From Cornus controversa (lineage: Eukaryota; Streptophyta; Magnoliopsida; Cornales; Cornaceae): DNA of 64,000 bases. Below, piece by piece: positions 1 to 12,733 of the stretch. The first letter of the stretch is position 1. Each line of letters opens with the position of its first letter. Below the pieces are notes generated by a model. It was not told where the DNA came from. It made no database searches and saw only the letters and a program-made list of their open reading frames with translations. The position numbers and the translations under genes are program-made. The DNA lies in NCBI GenBank assembly GCA_026545225.1, contig CM048845.1:58532033-58596032 (forward strand). The letters are read 5' to 3'.

Positions 1-340
1 TATTACTTCTTAGCTCTCTAATATTTTTTGGATAAGAGTTGAGAAACGAAGCTTGTTGGTGATTTCAAATTTTCACACAAATACAACTACTGCTGATAAT
101 TCCCCATAGGTGGAGTGGCTTTTATATAGTTAGAGGTAAAAATATGACTGTTTGTCTCAGCTGAAGGACTGTTTGAATATGCATGTAAGAAAGTCCCAGC
201 AAACCTAAGATGCCTATCTATGTGACATAAATGGTTGTGATGAATAACTAAGAAAGCATGTTTTTTGTTAATTCAAAAACTATGAAGACATAGACGTCTT
301 AACCCAAGATGTAAATTGTATGTCCCATTGGGCCTGAGTA

Positions 341-429
341 TTCTCGACATGCACATAAGGGTAAAATTGTTAATCTAGAGCTACAAAAGTTAAATGAGCT
401 TCTCGACATGCACATAAGGGTAAAATTGT
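341..429. repeat. Two-copy 30-bp direct repeat
   Basis: A 30-bp segment starting TTCTCGACATGCACATAAGG occurs at 341-370 and again at 400-429, a spacing of 59 bp. It lies at the upstream edge of the Copia gag/protease remnant and looks like a local duplication within the fossil. Confidence 0.8.
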
Positions 430-1415
430 CTACTTTATGTTCTATTTCACTTATTGTGCATTATCTTGTGAAAAACATGATTCAAGAAGCAAATTGGAGT
501 ACTAAAAGATGCAAGCAAGAGTTGAACCGATTTCCTGAAGAACGATCTCAAAGAATGAATAAAATTTGGGAGAATTTCACAAAGCAAATTGAGAAAATAG
601 GTTTTGGCATTGATGACAAAGCCACTCAGGTACAATCTAACAAAACTCATTCAGTATTTGTTAAAGCTAAAAATGGTGGTGTTTATACTTCCAAATATGA
701 GTTATTATTCAATGCTTATCATCAATCTAGGGATAAGTGTGTATCTTTGATCAATGCATGCCCTAATTATGTGAAATTGAAACCCATGTATGTTAGAAAG
801 ACTATTGCTCACTTACATAAAGCACCTATAGCATCTAAAGGCACAATTAAGACTAAAATGGTATGGATCCCCAAAAAATTGAACCAAGTAAGCATGTTTG
901 TGTACACTTCTTTGAAAGCTTCTAATGCTAACACCAAGTGGTATATTGACAGTGGATGTTCTAAGCACATGACAGGAGACAAGACTATATTTAGCTATTT
1001 AGAAAAATGTGATGGTGGCTCTGTCATCTTTGGTGATAACAAGAAAGGTAAAATAGTTGGAAGAGGTACAATACATAAAACCAAAGAAATGCCTAAGTTA
1101 GACAATGTGCTCTATGTAGATGGTCTCAAACATAATTTTCTCAGTGTCAATCAACTGTGTGACAATGGTAATCTAGTTCTGTTTGATAAAGATGATTGCA
1201 AAGTTAATGACACACAATCAGGAAATGTGTACACCATTCATGAAAACACACAAATTGCATGCAATTATGCTAAAATAAAAAAGTGTATCATGGATGATTT
1301 CAAACCAATGACTACTCCTAAGTGTGCTACCTCTAGCATTGATAAGTCCATGATTAACAGCTCATTGCATATCACTACTTTTAGGCCTAATCTCATGTTT
1401 GCTGCCAAATTTTAA
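408..1415 (+). mobile_element. Copia gag/protease remnant
   Basis: A 335-codon open stretch. Its centre contains WYIDSGCSKHMTG, the aspartic protease signature of Copia polyproteins. This is followed by VIFGDNKKGKIVGRGTI and NVLYVDGLKHNFLSVNQL, the conserved protease-to-GAG-pre-integrase region. The last residues (RPNLMFAAKF) resemble the end of the reverse transcriptase/RNase H part instead, so this is a reduced copy and not a complete polyprotein. It is not a host gene. Confidence 0.85.
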
Positions 1416-2483
1416 AGTGCTTCTAAATTCTCACATTTAAAGACTGTCAAAAGGATTTCAATGTATAATAAGGGCATAGCTAATCTTAGAATACATTACA
1501 CTCCCTTTTCAGACCTATCCCTTGTAGCATTTCTAGATATAGATTGGGGAGGTTCTCTACATGACATAAAATTCACCCTTCCACCTCACTAGCTCTTTTT
1601 TTGCTGCCCTTTGACTTTCAGTATCAAAAAGGGAGAGAAAGCAGCTAGGATTAGGTAGGGTACTTTAGTTTTTGACATTAAAAGGCAAAAGGAAGAGATT
1701 GATGGTCCATGAGGCCCATGAGTATGTTTGCCTAAGTTTTAATGTCAAAAGAAACCTCTAGGGGCATTACAGTCATTTTTTCATTATAAAAGGCATTTTG
1801 GTCATTTCATAGCCTATAATATGTTTAGAAGCATATCAATTGTTATTTAATCATTTCTAAGCATAAATTATTTTGATTTATCTAAATTGCATCGTGGCAG
1901 CCCTCAATTCTCATGTCTATGCATTAAAATCCCTTCCAGGGTCATTTTCAAAATTTCATTGTTTAAAACCATGTCTACCTATTCTATGCTTATATTCTGT
2001 GCATTATATAATTGCTAATATATTTTATGTAGCATTCCAAATAAGTGCATCATATATATATGGACCTTCACACAATTAGCCCCTTAAAGATATTATGTGG
2101 CAGTGTGTTAGAGCATGTGTGGTAGCAGGCTAACACGTGTAGGGGTGACAAAATTCAACACGACTCAAAATCAACACGAATTTAGCGAGTTTGGATTTGG
2201 GTTAAACAGGTTCAGGTCATAAATGGGTCGACATGATTACGACACGAAAAAAATGTGTGGGGTTGGGTTCAACCCGCATAACCCGTTTAATTTGATGGGT
2301 CATGTCATGTCGTGTCAGGTCAATGCGGGTTGAATCGACCCATTTAAATTTTGTAATTCATTTAGCGTTAATATTTATTAATTTATTTTAAAATGTAAAA
2401 AATATAAAGCGTAATATTGTAAATTTGTTTTAGACTGTTAAAAACATGTAAACATATATTTTCACACTATTTGTGCTGACGTG

Positions 2484-2487
<4 letters not shown>

Positions 2488-2515
<28 letters not shown>

Positions 2516-2918
2516 TATCTTCTAATATGTTATATATAGTATAAATGTTCATTTATTTCATTCTTAAATCTATTAGTATTCATTGATTCATTTAGTAATA
2601 AAATAATTTTTAATAAAGACATGGACATTGAATTTATAAATGAATAATTATTTATGCTAAATGGTCTCCAAAAAGCAATAAAATTCACTTAGATTAATTA
2701 AAATTTACTAAAAACTCATCTCTATCAAATTCATACGATAATCAATTTTTTTTATGTTATATCGATGTGGGCTTGATTGTGTCATAATTGACCATGAGAG
2801 TGATGATTACTGAAGAGAATAATATATTTTCTTTTCTTCCTTATTATTTAATTTTGAGAAGAAGATATGGATGTATATCAAATTATTATTATTATTATTA
2901 TTATATATATATATATAC
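2488..2918. repeat. AT and ATT microsatellites inside the hAT
   Basis: An (AT)n tract lies at about 2488-2514. An (ATT)n tract running into (AT)n lies at about 2883-2918. The second abuts the probable left edge of the nested repeat. Confidence 0.8.
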
Positions 2919-4790
2919 TAGTGTATTGCCCGTGCCTACGACACTATAAAAGAAAAAAATTATTAAACTAAAATAGAAACTGATTTTATATAATCAACGT
3001 GTCAATAAATAAATATTTACAAAACATTATTTATATTAGATATTGTTTACCAAAAAAAAAAAAAATGACCACGCGTCTCCTTCTTCATTACTTCTTAAAA
3101 AATGAAGCATAAATTGTCTCCTTCTTCATTACTTCTTAAAAAATGAAGCATAAATTTTCTTCACTTGCGTTAACATGAATGTAATTTGCCTTCGGTTGAG
3201 TGATGTACAAAGAGAGGAAAATGGCATGGGCGGTTGCGTGTGAAAGTAATATAGAGATTGGGTGATTGAGTGATGCAGAGAAAGAGAGTGATTGAGTGAT
3301 GTAATCCAATGGCGTGCCCTCTCTCTCTCTCTCCCCTTTTGAGTACACAATTTCAATTTGCTTACAGCAAATAATTAAGACCTCTCACTTCACCTGATAC
3401 TACAATTACTCAAATACATATATGAAATGATGGAGTAAATCAGAAAACACACGTGGCATTAAAGTATTTCTAATATAACAAAATGCCAAGTATTTCTAAT
3501 CCAGAAGTCCACTGTTTGTAGCTTTCGGAGAATCAAAATATGGTATAACTAATATATTCATGCTCTTGGTAATCTCTCAGCACTATGACTCCAACCCAGC
3601 CTCTGTAATCTCTCATGACTCAGCCCTTCTTCTTCCTTTCCTTTCCTGTGGAAAAACTGCCAATAAATAGATATATAAAACAAACTAATATAATATAATA
3701 TGGTAATAACTAATATATCCATGCTCTTGGTATTCCATAACTAAAATTTAATGACATTAAAAGAAAGTGATTACGGAAAATACCTGATTGATGCTACAAA
3801 AATCAACACATCATCTTTCTCTAGGACCACAGTGATAGTTAAGACGTGCAAATGTAGACCTGAACAGAGCCAAAAAATTAGTAAAAAAAACTTCAAAATA
3901 ATAATGATAATAATGTTAAAAATAAAAAGAGGCGAAAAGCATGATTAATTAAGAACCGCAACTCCAAAGTCGTGTATATGTGAGGGAATCAGCAGCAACA
4001 GCCTTTGAAAAGTGGAAGGAAAAGATCCAAGGCCCAAGCCTTAATCTGGCCCAAGTTATTAACGAAGATAACTAACATTCACAAAAAAGATGGGCACAGT
4101 GCTGAAGATACAAATGTTTTGAACTTATGCTCCGAGTTGTCTTCGGTAACCATTCATAAAGATAGTCATCTTCCCACTGGACTGCCAGGGAAGAAAGAGG
4201 TATATATATTTGAACAACTAACCTTCAATAGGAGAGAGATACATATATGGTGAAGTAGTTGTGGGTGGTCCGCAAAGATGACCGAAGTTGGTGTTAGTGG
4301 TGATCGGCATGGCCATAGTGAAGAATGGAGTTGATGGTGGAGACGGTGGCATTGAGCTTTAGCTGCTCTAACGGTGGCCCGGGCTGCTCCAATGGTGGCG
4401 AAGAAGCTTCGGTTATGGTTCTTACATGGCAGCTCCATTGGTGGCCAGAAATGGTGGCTTCGGGTTGCTCATAGTGGCAGCTCCATTGGTGGCCAGAAAT
4501 GGTGGAAGCAGTGAGTATGGGATGAGAGGAGAGAGAAGAAATAAAAGAAATGAGTAGGTGGGATTGTAGGTGAAAGTTTAAATTTGAATTTAAGTAGGTG
4601 AAGGTTTAAATTTGAATTTAGGTGGGAGTCAATCGTGACCGTTGATTGAAGATAGGAAGAGTAATTTTAGACTATAGATAGGCATAGATATTTTGAACCG
4701 TCAGATGACTTTTTAAAGCAATTTTGACCGTTAGATGATGAATTTTTTTAAGCGGGAGATTCAAACACAAAGCTAAAATGTTATATAGAT
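2919..4790. mobile_element. Unclassified repeat nested in the hAT
   Basis: The stretch opens with ACTAGTGTATTGCCCGTGCC directly after an AT-rich run. It closes with CACAAAGCTAAAATGTTATA, again at AT-rich sequence. Ends of this style (a GCCCGTGC motif on the left, TTATATAGATA on the right) recur in plant non-autonomous elements, but I cannot assign a superfamily and see no clean target duplication. An 82-codon open frame at 4005-4253 shows no recognisable domain, and I do not call it a gene. Confidence 0.4.
3075..3156. repeat. 41-bp tandem duplication
   Basis: Two adjacent copies of a 41-bp unit beginning GTCTCCTTCTTCATTACTTC (3075-3115 and 3116-3156) are essentially identical, which suggests a recent local duplication inside the nested repeat. 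Confidence 0.9.
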
Positions 4791-7700
4791 ATATTTATTT
4801 ATTTATATTTAGGTAGAGATATAAATATATAATTATATATATATGGTGGATATATATATATATATATATAATTATATATGAATGATGGCTATAATTGTTC
4901 TTTAGAGTCCCAAGATATATAATGTAAAATATAGTAGTTATAAGTAATATAAGTTAAACAATTTTCTTATATTTTCTCAAATTTTGATTAATTAGTTAAA
5001 TGTCTAAAAAATCAATAACAATAATTGATGAGTTTAAACCATTTAATATGAATATCTAGTTTTATGAAATTAAGTTTTCTTTATTGTTCCGAGATATATA
5101 GTATAACATATAATAGTTAAAGTAATATAAGTTAGACCACTCCTTTATTTTTTGTCAATAATACTTCAACATTAATATATATTAAAAAAATATGTTAATT
5201 CAATTATATATATACTTAATGTTTGTTCTAAATGCTCTATTATTTGAGTGGTATTAATATTTTTATTTGATTTCAAGATAGTGAAAATTGTATTTTTGAT
5301 TTGATTACTTAGTTAATATAATTAATAACGTTTGTTTGTTATATTCAAAATGAGGAAAAAATATTATTGTAATTTAATTAATGTTTCAAACTTTCATTAT
5401 TGTAGATTAAATATTATTGTTGTGGCATATATAAACAATAGTCATTGGTAGACTAGTGGCAGAAGCATTTAACTAACTTAGAAGTTGTACACGGTTTAGG
5501 TTTGATTCCTCACAATAACATTCTTTTTAATAAAAGACCCACCTATAACAAGTTACACTTGTCATGTCACCCATTTAATAAATGGGTCGTGTCGTGTTCA
5601 AGCTACACGACACGACTCGAACACGACCCACGAACCCGAATTGCCACCCCTAAACACGTGGCATCTAAGGTTCAAAATTCCAAAATGATCTCATTCTAGG
5701 AATGTCTCAGTTGTCCATGAAATATTCCTTTTTAAAAGGGCAAATTCTATACTATGAGGGGCAGCCTTGTCAAAAGTAGAAAGGGCAATAATTAGCTGTT
5801 AATTCAAATTGTGCTACAAGATAAGTGCAGCTGTCAATTTTTATCCATTCCCAGCTGTTGGGAGACCTACTTGTCCTTATAAATATGCGACTATAAGGGT
5901 AGCTAGGGTTTAAGCCTCACAGATCAACAAGAGAGATACAGAGTGAAATGGAGGCTTCATTCTGCTGAGCTCCTTAGAGTTCCATTGAAAGTTCAATTGA
6001 TTTTTGGAATCTATAATGGTTTGATTTCTGGTCTAGAATTGAGACATGTCAAAGGACTGGAGGTACAATAGCTGGAATACATCTCAGCAAGTTCTGGAGC
6101 TCTAACTCTATTGTCAAGGGCTGCAAAATACCTCTAGATAAGTATCTCTGATTTGCTTAAGCCTTAGAGTTAAAATTTCTATTGCATTGTAATTCCATAC
6201 CCTGAATCCACAAAATCAGAATCACTTGTTGTTGCTGTCATAAGAATAGCTCACTGCTCAATTTAAGATTTGTTTATGAACTTTAGTATTGCACTGATCA
6301 AGGTTGGGCTCTATTATGCTTGAACACACTATTTTAAGTCTATTTGACTCAGATTTGTGTTTGTATTGTGATTATATTCCATTTCCCCAAATCTGGTGCA
6401 TTGAAACCTTAACCATTGTCCTTAGCTGTGGTATTATTGTTAAACATTAACATATATTTATCTTAAGGACAAAGAACTTGATTTGTAAAGTTAGATTCTC
6501 ACTTATTTCATTCTCCATAATTATGTGCTAGCTGGTTTATGACTTATGATAGTGGTGTCATAATATGCTTGACTGAAATTAGAAGTTTTACACACTGAAT
6601 CTCTCATTTTAAGATTTGAATCTATATTGTATACTTTGAGTTTAATTTAACTATCATTTGAATTTTGCTAAAACCTTAAATCCCTTAGAAATAAGCTCAG
6701 CTCTAAATCAGTTTTTCAAAATCCCCTTCTCAGCACTGCTCACTACAAGTTTAAATCCTTTTTGTGTCATAAAAATTCAGAACAGGCTTAATGAGAGCCA
6801 TCTATTTTCTGGTTTGTCAAAATGTTTCTTGCAAGTGTATTCAAGGTTATAAATTATATTTTTAACTTGCTGGAGTTCATTTGATTGCTGCCTTACTTTC
6901 TTACCTCTTGTTGCACAGCCCTATTCACTAGTTGCTATCAAAGGACCTAAGTACTGCACTTTGATGTTTAGATAAATATTGAGCTGAAGCATAACACTCC
7001 AGCATGTGTAATTAACCTTGTTTCATGCTTTTGTCCTGAGTTGAGGTTGTATAATAAGCTGCATTATATTTTGATAATCTAAAACCCTGGATTACTCAAA
7101 TCTTCTATCAAGGGTTAGCTAATTTTGAATTGGAAAATTCTGGAATACAACATATAACTCAAGCAGATGTATTATCCTAGTTTACATTATGAAGTTTGTT
7201 TTTGTCTGAGTATAAAGCTGCATAAGTGTTTCATCCCATGAAGCTCTATCTTTAAACACAACCTTCTGTCAAAATCTGTTATATGTCAGATTCTCATTAT
7301 GTTAGCTAGTTGTGAGATGAATGTCTCTTGAGTATATTTTTTATTATTCTTAGAATGAAGTGTTGCTATTACAAAAATTGAATTTGGCTTTGAACTTTTA
7401 ATTGACATTCATTGAATTGTATTTCACATATATTGAGTGACAAGCCCTCAAAACTAGACATATACATTTACATTGACCCAATTTTGCTTTAGTTGATTCA
7501 AACAATTGTATTTTTCTCCATTTGAGTTACACATGCCAAGATAAGCTTGTGAAAATAGTTGGGTTGTAATTTGATCATCTTATGCTCATTGTTGTAAAGA
7601 GTGTTTTGTCAAAAGATCTTGCTAGGCAGCTAAAGTTTATATTTCACACTTAAAGGGTAAGAGCATAACAAATTGATGTTGTATTACATATTTTAATCAA

Positions 7701-8518
7701 GTTTAGCAGTTGTTTTGCAAGTGTTAGCACAGGTTCTAAAAGGGGTTTCAAATTAGCATGTTGACTTATCATTTGAGCTGAATTGAGGATAATTTTGCTG
7801 TCAAGAACTACTTAAGCTTCTCTGCTCATCATTGAATCAAAAAGACCAGACTTGGTATCATATATACATCTCCAGCTGGTTAAGTTTTTCAAAGAAGGCT
7901 TGGTATAGTTGATGATCTACAAATTCAGAATCTACCAAAACTAAAGTGATTGATTTCATTCTTAAGAGGAGCTTTGTATGATTTCATTCTTAAGAGGAGC
8001 TTTGTACTGAAGATTGTATTTTCTTGAAAGACCTCCATTTGTATTGCTTAGCCTCAATCACTACTTGTAGTCCATGTATAGGGATACCTTGGACAGGGGA
8101 AGTTTGAGTGATTTGTGGTGAGATTGGTGAGAGATAGCTTGGGCTTTGGGAAGCCTAGGCTGGGCTAGTGTTGAGAGCCTATTGTGGTAGGTTTGGTGAA
8201 AGTGGTTCAAGCCTAGGGAGGCTATGAACTAGTGTGAGAGCTGGAGTGACTTGTGTGTGAGCTTGGTGAGTGTAGAGAGTGTGAGTGAGGTGTCATCACA
8301 TCTGCATCTACAGGTGCTCAACAAAGTCTACTCAGCTTCATCATAGTGGATTAAACTTGGCCTAAGGGCCAAGAGGATGTTTCCCCACATTGGGGTTTTA
8401 CCTTTATAAATAGTTGTGTCAAATTGTGTGATTGCTTTTGGTAGCTATACTTGCAGTATTTGGAAGGAATTGCATAGATCATATTCACCCCCTCCTCCTC
8501 TAGGTTCTTCAGAGTGCA

Positions 8519-11500
8519 TGGTATACTTTCATACTCTCATTGTACGATTATACGACATGTGAATATGAATGTGGACGGAATTACCCCTTTGCATGTTTTC
8601 CTTTCCTTATGTGGTATTTACAAAACCTTAGGGAATGTGTTTTAGGTGTTCCTACTAGGCAAGAAGGAGTTTAATCCCCTATAAATAAACTTTTTTAAGT
8701 AATGGCAAGGAAGTGACTGAATTCCACCATCCTTGAGTTGGGCCATAAAGCAGGAAAGATGTTTTGGTTATTTTTGTAAAGCATGTTCCACATGTGGGAA
8801 TTGATGCATTGTATAAATGTAATGACGTTCATTTTGGAGAATGTATGTATTTTGGCATCTATGCCTTGAACTAATGTATCTTTGAATTAAAAACGCATGT
8901 ATAAGAACCTTTTTTACAAACTTGTATCTGGGAATGGATTGGTGATTCAAATGCATGATGATCATGAGATGGTAAAATGAAGTTTTTGGTCTCTTTTATT
9001 TATGTTAAAATGTCATTTGGATGATGTTAGGATGTATGAAAACAAATACAGGTTGAGGAGTGGTCACAAAATGGCAATGCATGAAAAGAAGGATTTATAC
9101 CAGAGGAAGTACGATTGATCATATGAGTACTATTGCTCGTAATCCTCATTACGATAGATCGAATTTTAAGGCCCAATTTTAGCATTTAAAATTTTTGGAT
9201 TGCTAACTTTTCAGTGTCTTCTGCTCGATGATGTGCAAGATGGTCGATTGATCATATTTCAGTGTAATCATACAAATGATAATTAGAATTATGTTTACTT
9301 GTCTCTTTGTGAGGGGCCCATTAACATGGGTTGTTTAAGATATGTTTTTGTGTTAATGCACGTATGTATGATTTTGCGATGATAAGACTGTGAATTTGAC
9401 ATTTGAATCTTAGTTGTCTGGACTGGAACTTGAGGTGTCACGCACCGATTTCTGAGTCACCGGAGACTCCATCTCTGAGCCTGGATCCCGAGAATGAGCC
9501 CGTCCATTAAGCCCTAATGAACCATATTTCCTTCTAAATTATCGTGGAAGCTTAAATCACATTCATGTACATATCTACTTACAACACAACCTTAACCAAT
9601 CCCAAAGGGCCCCACATATAGTCACCCATACACACCAAACATAGTTATGGACTGCAAGTTTTAATTGAATGAAATATACCCTTCGATCAATCGAGATGGT
9701 TATTTTGCACAATCGAAATAGAATTTTTTAATCGGTGATGTATTGAAGTTCTATCGAGATCCTGCTGGAATTTGACCTACTTCAATCGAAATATTTCGAT
9801 ATAAGCTCGCATGATGGAAGGCTTTCGATCAATCAAAAAGGGGCATTTCGATCAATCGAAATGCTCTTCGATAACATTCCTGCTACTTTACACTTGTACC
9901 ATTTCATGTCCAATTCATTCCTCAAAACACATTCTAACCCATGTAAATATATCCACATACCATTCAACAAAATTGAAATGTAAAACATCATACATTTTGT
10001 CCCAATATACATATTATTGAACTTACTCCCAAAATCCACAAGCCATCCTCATTAGACATACATAAAGGATCCAAATCATGCATTTCATTAATATGATCTT
10101 CCAAGTTCATAGTCATCATATAAATTACATGTATATCATCCAAAATTACTAGCAATTCAACTATGACTATAACTACAAAAAAATCAAATGCCATTAGCCA
10201 ACATGGATAGCCATATACATAATATCCAAAAATAAAGCCAAAAAGTTACAAGGAGCTCCAATTGGATGCTCAAATCCTGTCTGTCATCAGTGTCTTATCT
10301 GTGAAAAGATTTAGAGAAAAGGAATGAGCAAATCAACGAGCTTAGTATAAATTCCCCAACCCACTTAGGCATCGACCTGACACCGACCTACATAATATGC
10401 ATGTTGCTACACTATATGGCATATTCAATGCTCTCATGTCAATCATCACAAAGTTCAAATCAAGTAGCATGTATTTAATCCATATAGCAAGCTTAACAAT
10501 TTAAATATATAAGCAACAAGATATATACATCTTCTCGGTCATAATCCGATACATAAACATGATTGGTCAACTCCGACGATCATGTGACATTGGACACCTC
10601 CGATGATACCCGTATAATTTTGACAACTCTGAAAGATCATACAACCTTGATAATATGTTAGTTTTCCAAATGCGAGTGGACAACTCCGACACTCACAAGG
10701 TTATGGGCAATCTTCGAGTTCTAGACCTTAGCCTTGGTATGATGGGGTAACTTCAATGGTCATACCTATTGGATAATTATACCACTCTCATGACATGGTT
10801 GGACAATTCTGAGACCCTATGCACAGTCCATTCACACAATTCTCCAATAATTACTTATATGTGCATTTTAAACACATTTATCACATAGTATACGATTTTC
10901 ATGCTTTCTCAATGCACATTCTTGCTACAAATATATCTAGCATGCATTCAATCCTCATACACCTCCATTACCAACATATAAACACATATATACTCACACT
11001 TATACATATAATTCACACATGCATATAATTCACATCATAGCTAGACGTGCTCTTATTTCTCACACATTACATGTATTCATTTAACACATCATATATATCA
11101 CAATATACACCATACTATCATGTAAGGATCATAATAAAAGAAGGATTACACTATACCACAGCCCCACCCATTCCTCTCATACATGCCAACTCAACCAAAA
11201 CCTCCTCAAATTCACCGAAACCCTAGAATCAACGACTAAGAAAGAAGAAACACCCCTACCTCAAATTTAAAGGCTTTCCAAGCTATTTCCAAGAATTCTG
11301 ATGAGTCCTATCTTGCCAAAATCAAAGTTTGTTCAGTTTAAACTGAAGCCCTTGCCTAGTGATATGAGATGTCCTTCACCAGCAACTCTCGAATCTAAAC
11401 TGATGGCCTCTGAAATGAAGAGAGATGAAGTGGGATAGAGGGAGAGGGTTTGGCTAGCTATAGTGTCGTGAGAGATATGAGAGAATCTCTACAATTCAGA

Positions 11501-12051
11501 TATTTAAAGTCTTTTGGGTGCAAAATGACTAAAATGCCCTTGAGCCACTTAACGTACCCTCTCGACCTCCGTTTATGATTTTGAAAGCGCCTACAACTCT
11601 GAAATCACTTCCTTAACTCTTTAAACATTTCATTTGATTTAAAACCAAAAAAAAATATTTTCAAATTTTTTTCAAATTCTTGGACCCTACCAACCCAAAA
11701 TTCTCAAATTCACCCAAATGCTCCCAAAACTTTCCAAAACCTCTAAACAAGTTCCAAAACATGTTTTTTATACTCAAAACATGCTAAAATCTATTTAAAA
11801 TGTTTTTATGGTAAAACTAATGAATAAAATAAAAACTGGCCAAAATTGGTCCCGGTCTTTACATGAGGTGTAATAGATAAGCTTCCACATGATTACCTTC
11901 GAGTTTCCAAATTGGAAACAAGCGTGTGACAGATTGGTATTCGAATTAATGATTTAGTTTTATGGGGTGTTGATCGGATAAATGTACTCACTTATGGGGT
12001 TCAGGTGCGGAGGAACGGGGATTTCGAGTGCTTGAATTTTGGGACGTGACA
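8519..12051 (+). mobile_element. 5' LTR remains of Gypsy element B, holding a solo LTR
   Basis: Sequence up to GGGACGTGACA at 12051 is the end of an LTR, because a methionine-tRNA primer-binding site follows two bases later. The LTR is interrupted by the solo LTR at 9436-11863. Its left boundary is not clear and may have been cut by the Copia at 1-8518. Palindromic TCGAT/GATTGATC motifs occur around 9100-9260, as in the other Gypsy LTRs here. Confidence 0.55.
9436..11863 (-). mobile_element. Gypsy (Tekay-like) solo LTR
   Basis: A 2428-bp LTR runs from TGTCACGCACC to GTCTTTACA and is flanked by a perfect 5-bp target duplication TGAGG (9431-9435 and 11864-11868). No internal region is present, so it is a solo LTR left by LTR-LTR recombination. 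Its ends match the LTRs of Gypsy A read in the same direction, so as a retroelement it points to the - strand. A TATA-like TTTAAATATC near 11500 fits that orientation. Several TTTCGAT-CA-ATCGAAA palindromes lie at about 9680-9875. Confidence 0.88.
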
Positions 12052-12053
12052 GC

Positions 12054-12067
12054 TTGGTATCAGAGTG
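12054..12067 (+). other. Primer-binding site of Gypsy B
   Basis: TTGGTATCAGAGTG lies two bases after the LTR end GTGACA. It matches the complement of the 3' end of initiator methionine tRNA, the usual primer for plant Gypsy elements. It fixes element B on the + strand. Confidence 0.9.
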
Positions 12068-12277
12068 CTAGGTTCAAAAACCTAAGGAAAACAAGTTGAA
12101 TAGGCTTAGTTCGTTCGAGACTTGTTGTGCACATATTATGTGCTTATGTGATAACATGCTTATGTGATATGTGAAATGTGTTATGTGACAAGATGTTTAT
12201 ATGTTGTGTGATATGTATATCATTTCGAGTGCATATCATGTTGTTAATCGATGTCTTGGTTATATATATTTAGCACT

Positions 12278-12733
12278 ATGCCTCCTAAAAGGAATAGAGG
12301 AATGGGTGGGGATGAGACCCCTACAAGAAACTGCTTGGTCACCGACATGACCGTCGTTTTAAAGGACTTTATGCGGACTGCAGCCGTAGAAGTTCATAAA
12401 CTGGCACCACAACCAGAGTTGACTGAAAATAAGAGGCATTTCAAGTATATATCTAAGTTCAAAAAGTCGATGCCTCTAACAATTGAAGGGAGTTTGGGCC
12501 CATTGGTGGCGAACGATTGGGTGGAACAAGTTGAGAAGCATATGAGGGCAATATCAGTGCCCAGTGACGGTTGAAAGTTATGTTGACAACTTATCTATTC
12601 TTGAAGAGTGCAGAGATATGGTGGAAGACTATCACTGACATTCATGACATGGAGATGATGAATTAAGATAAGTTCAAAACTCTCTTATTTGAGAAGTACA
12701 TTCTAACGCCAAAGAGGAGGAAGTTGAGGAAGG
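12278..12733 (+). mobile_element. Gypsy B gag, first part
   Basis: The reading frame starts MPPKRNRGMGG, the usual start of Tekay-type gag proteins. It continues with NDWVEQVEKHMRAI, similar to the retrotransposon gag domain. The coding sequence runs into the TSD GAAGG, where element A is inserted, and resumes after 22095 (KEFDKL, then VIEYENKF). The gag is broken. Confidence 0.8.

Larger units (their letters stand above)
2140..5652. mobile_element. Non-autonomous hAT transposon, 3.5 kb
   Basis: The element starts TAGGGGTGACAA and ends TTGCCACCCCTA, imperfect terminal inverted repeats of hAT type. It is flanked by a perfect 8-bp target duplication AACACGTG (2132-2139 and 5653-5660). Subterminal regions on both sides are rich in GGGTCGTGTCGTG-like repeats (about 2200-2340 and 5575-5640), as in hAT elements. 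I see no transposase in any frame, so it would have moved using an enzyme made elsewhere. Much of the inside (about 2919-4790) looks like a second inserted repeat. Confidence 0.9.
1..8518 (+). mobile_element. Broken SIRE-like Copia retrotransposon, 3' part
   Basis: The left part of the window is the 3' portion of a Copia element. It has a gag/protease remnant (408-1415), a purine-rich stretch with TTTGACATTAAAAGG-type sequence at about 1625-1699, and then a long probable 3' LTR. Its 5' LTR would lie left of the window. The SIRE assignment rests on the protease wording and on the C-rich stretch just before the LTR end, which is common in that lineage. The element is heavily reduced, lacks most of its pol region and is clearly dead. 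A hAT element sits inside the LTR. Confidence 0.7.
1700..8518 (+). mobile_element. Probable 3' LTR of the SIRE-like Copia, split by a hAT
   Basis: The LTR begins at TGATGGTCC just after a purine tract and ends near AGAGTGCA, close to a C-rich CACCCCCTCC block typical of SIRE LTR ends. Without the inserted hAT and its duplicated site the LTR would be about 3.3 kb, long for this family, so one boundary may be wrong. A TATA-like TTATAAATATG at about 5878-5888 followed by a purine/pyrimidine leader would be the LTR promoter. The ends are inferred because no partner LTR is in the window. Confidence 0.5.

Noticed and set aside
408-1415. 335-residue open frame as a host gene
   Set aside because: Its core is the Copia protease and GAG-pre-integrase wording, so it belongs to a dead retroelement.
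4005-4438. Open frames inside the hAT as a transposase
   Set aside because: No hAT dimerisation or catalytic wording; the - strand frame comes from a duplicated GC-rich repeat.
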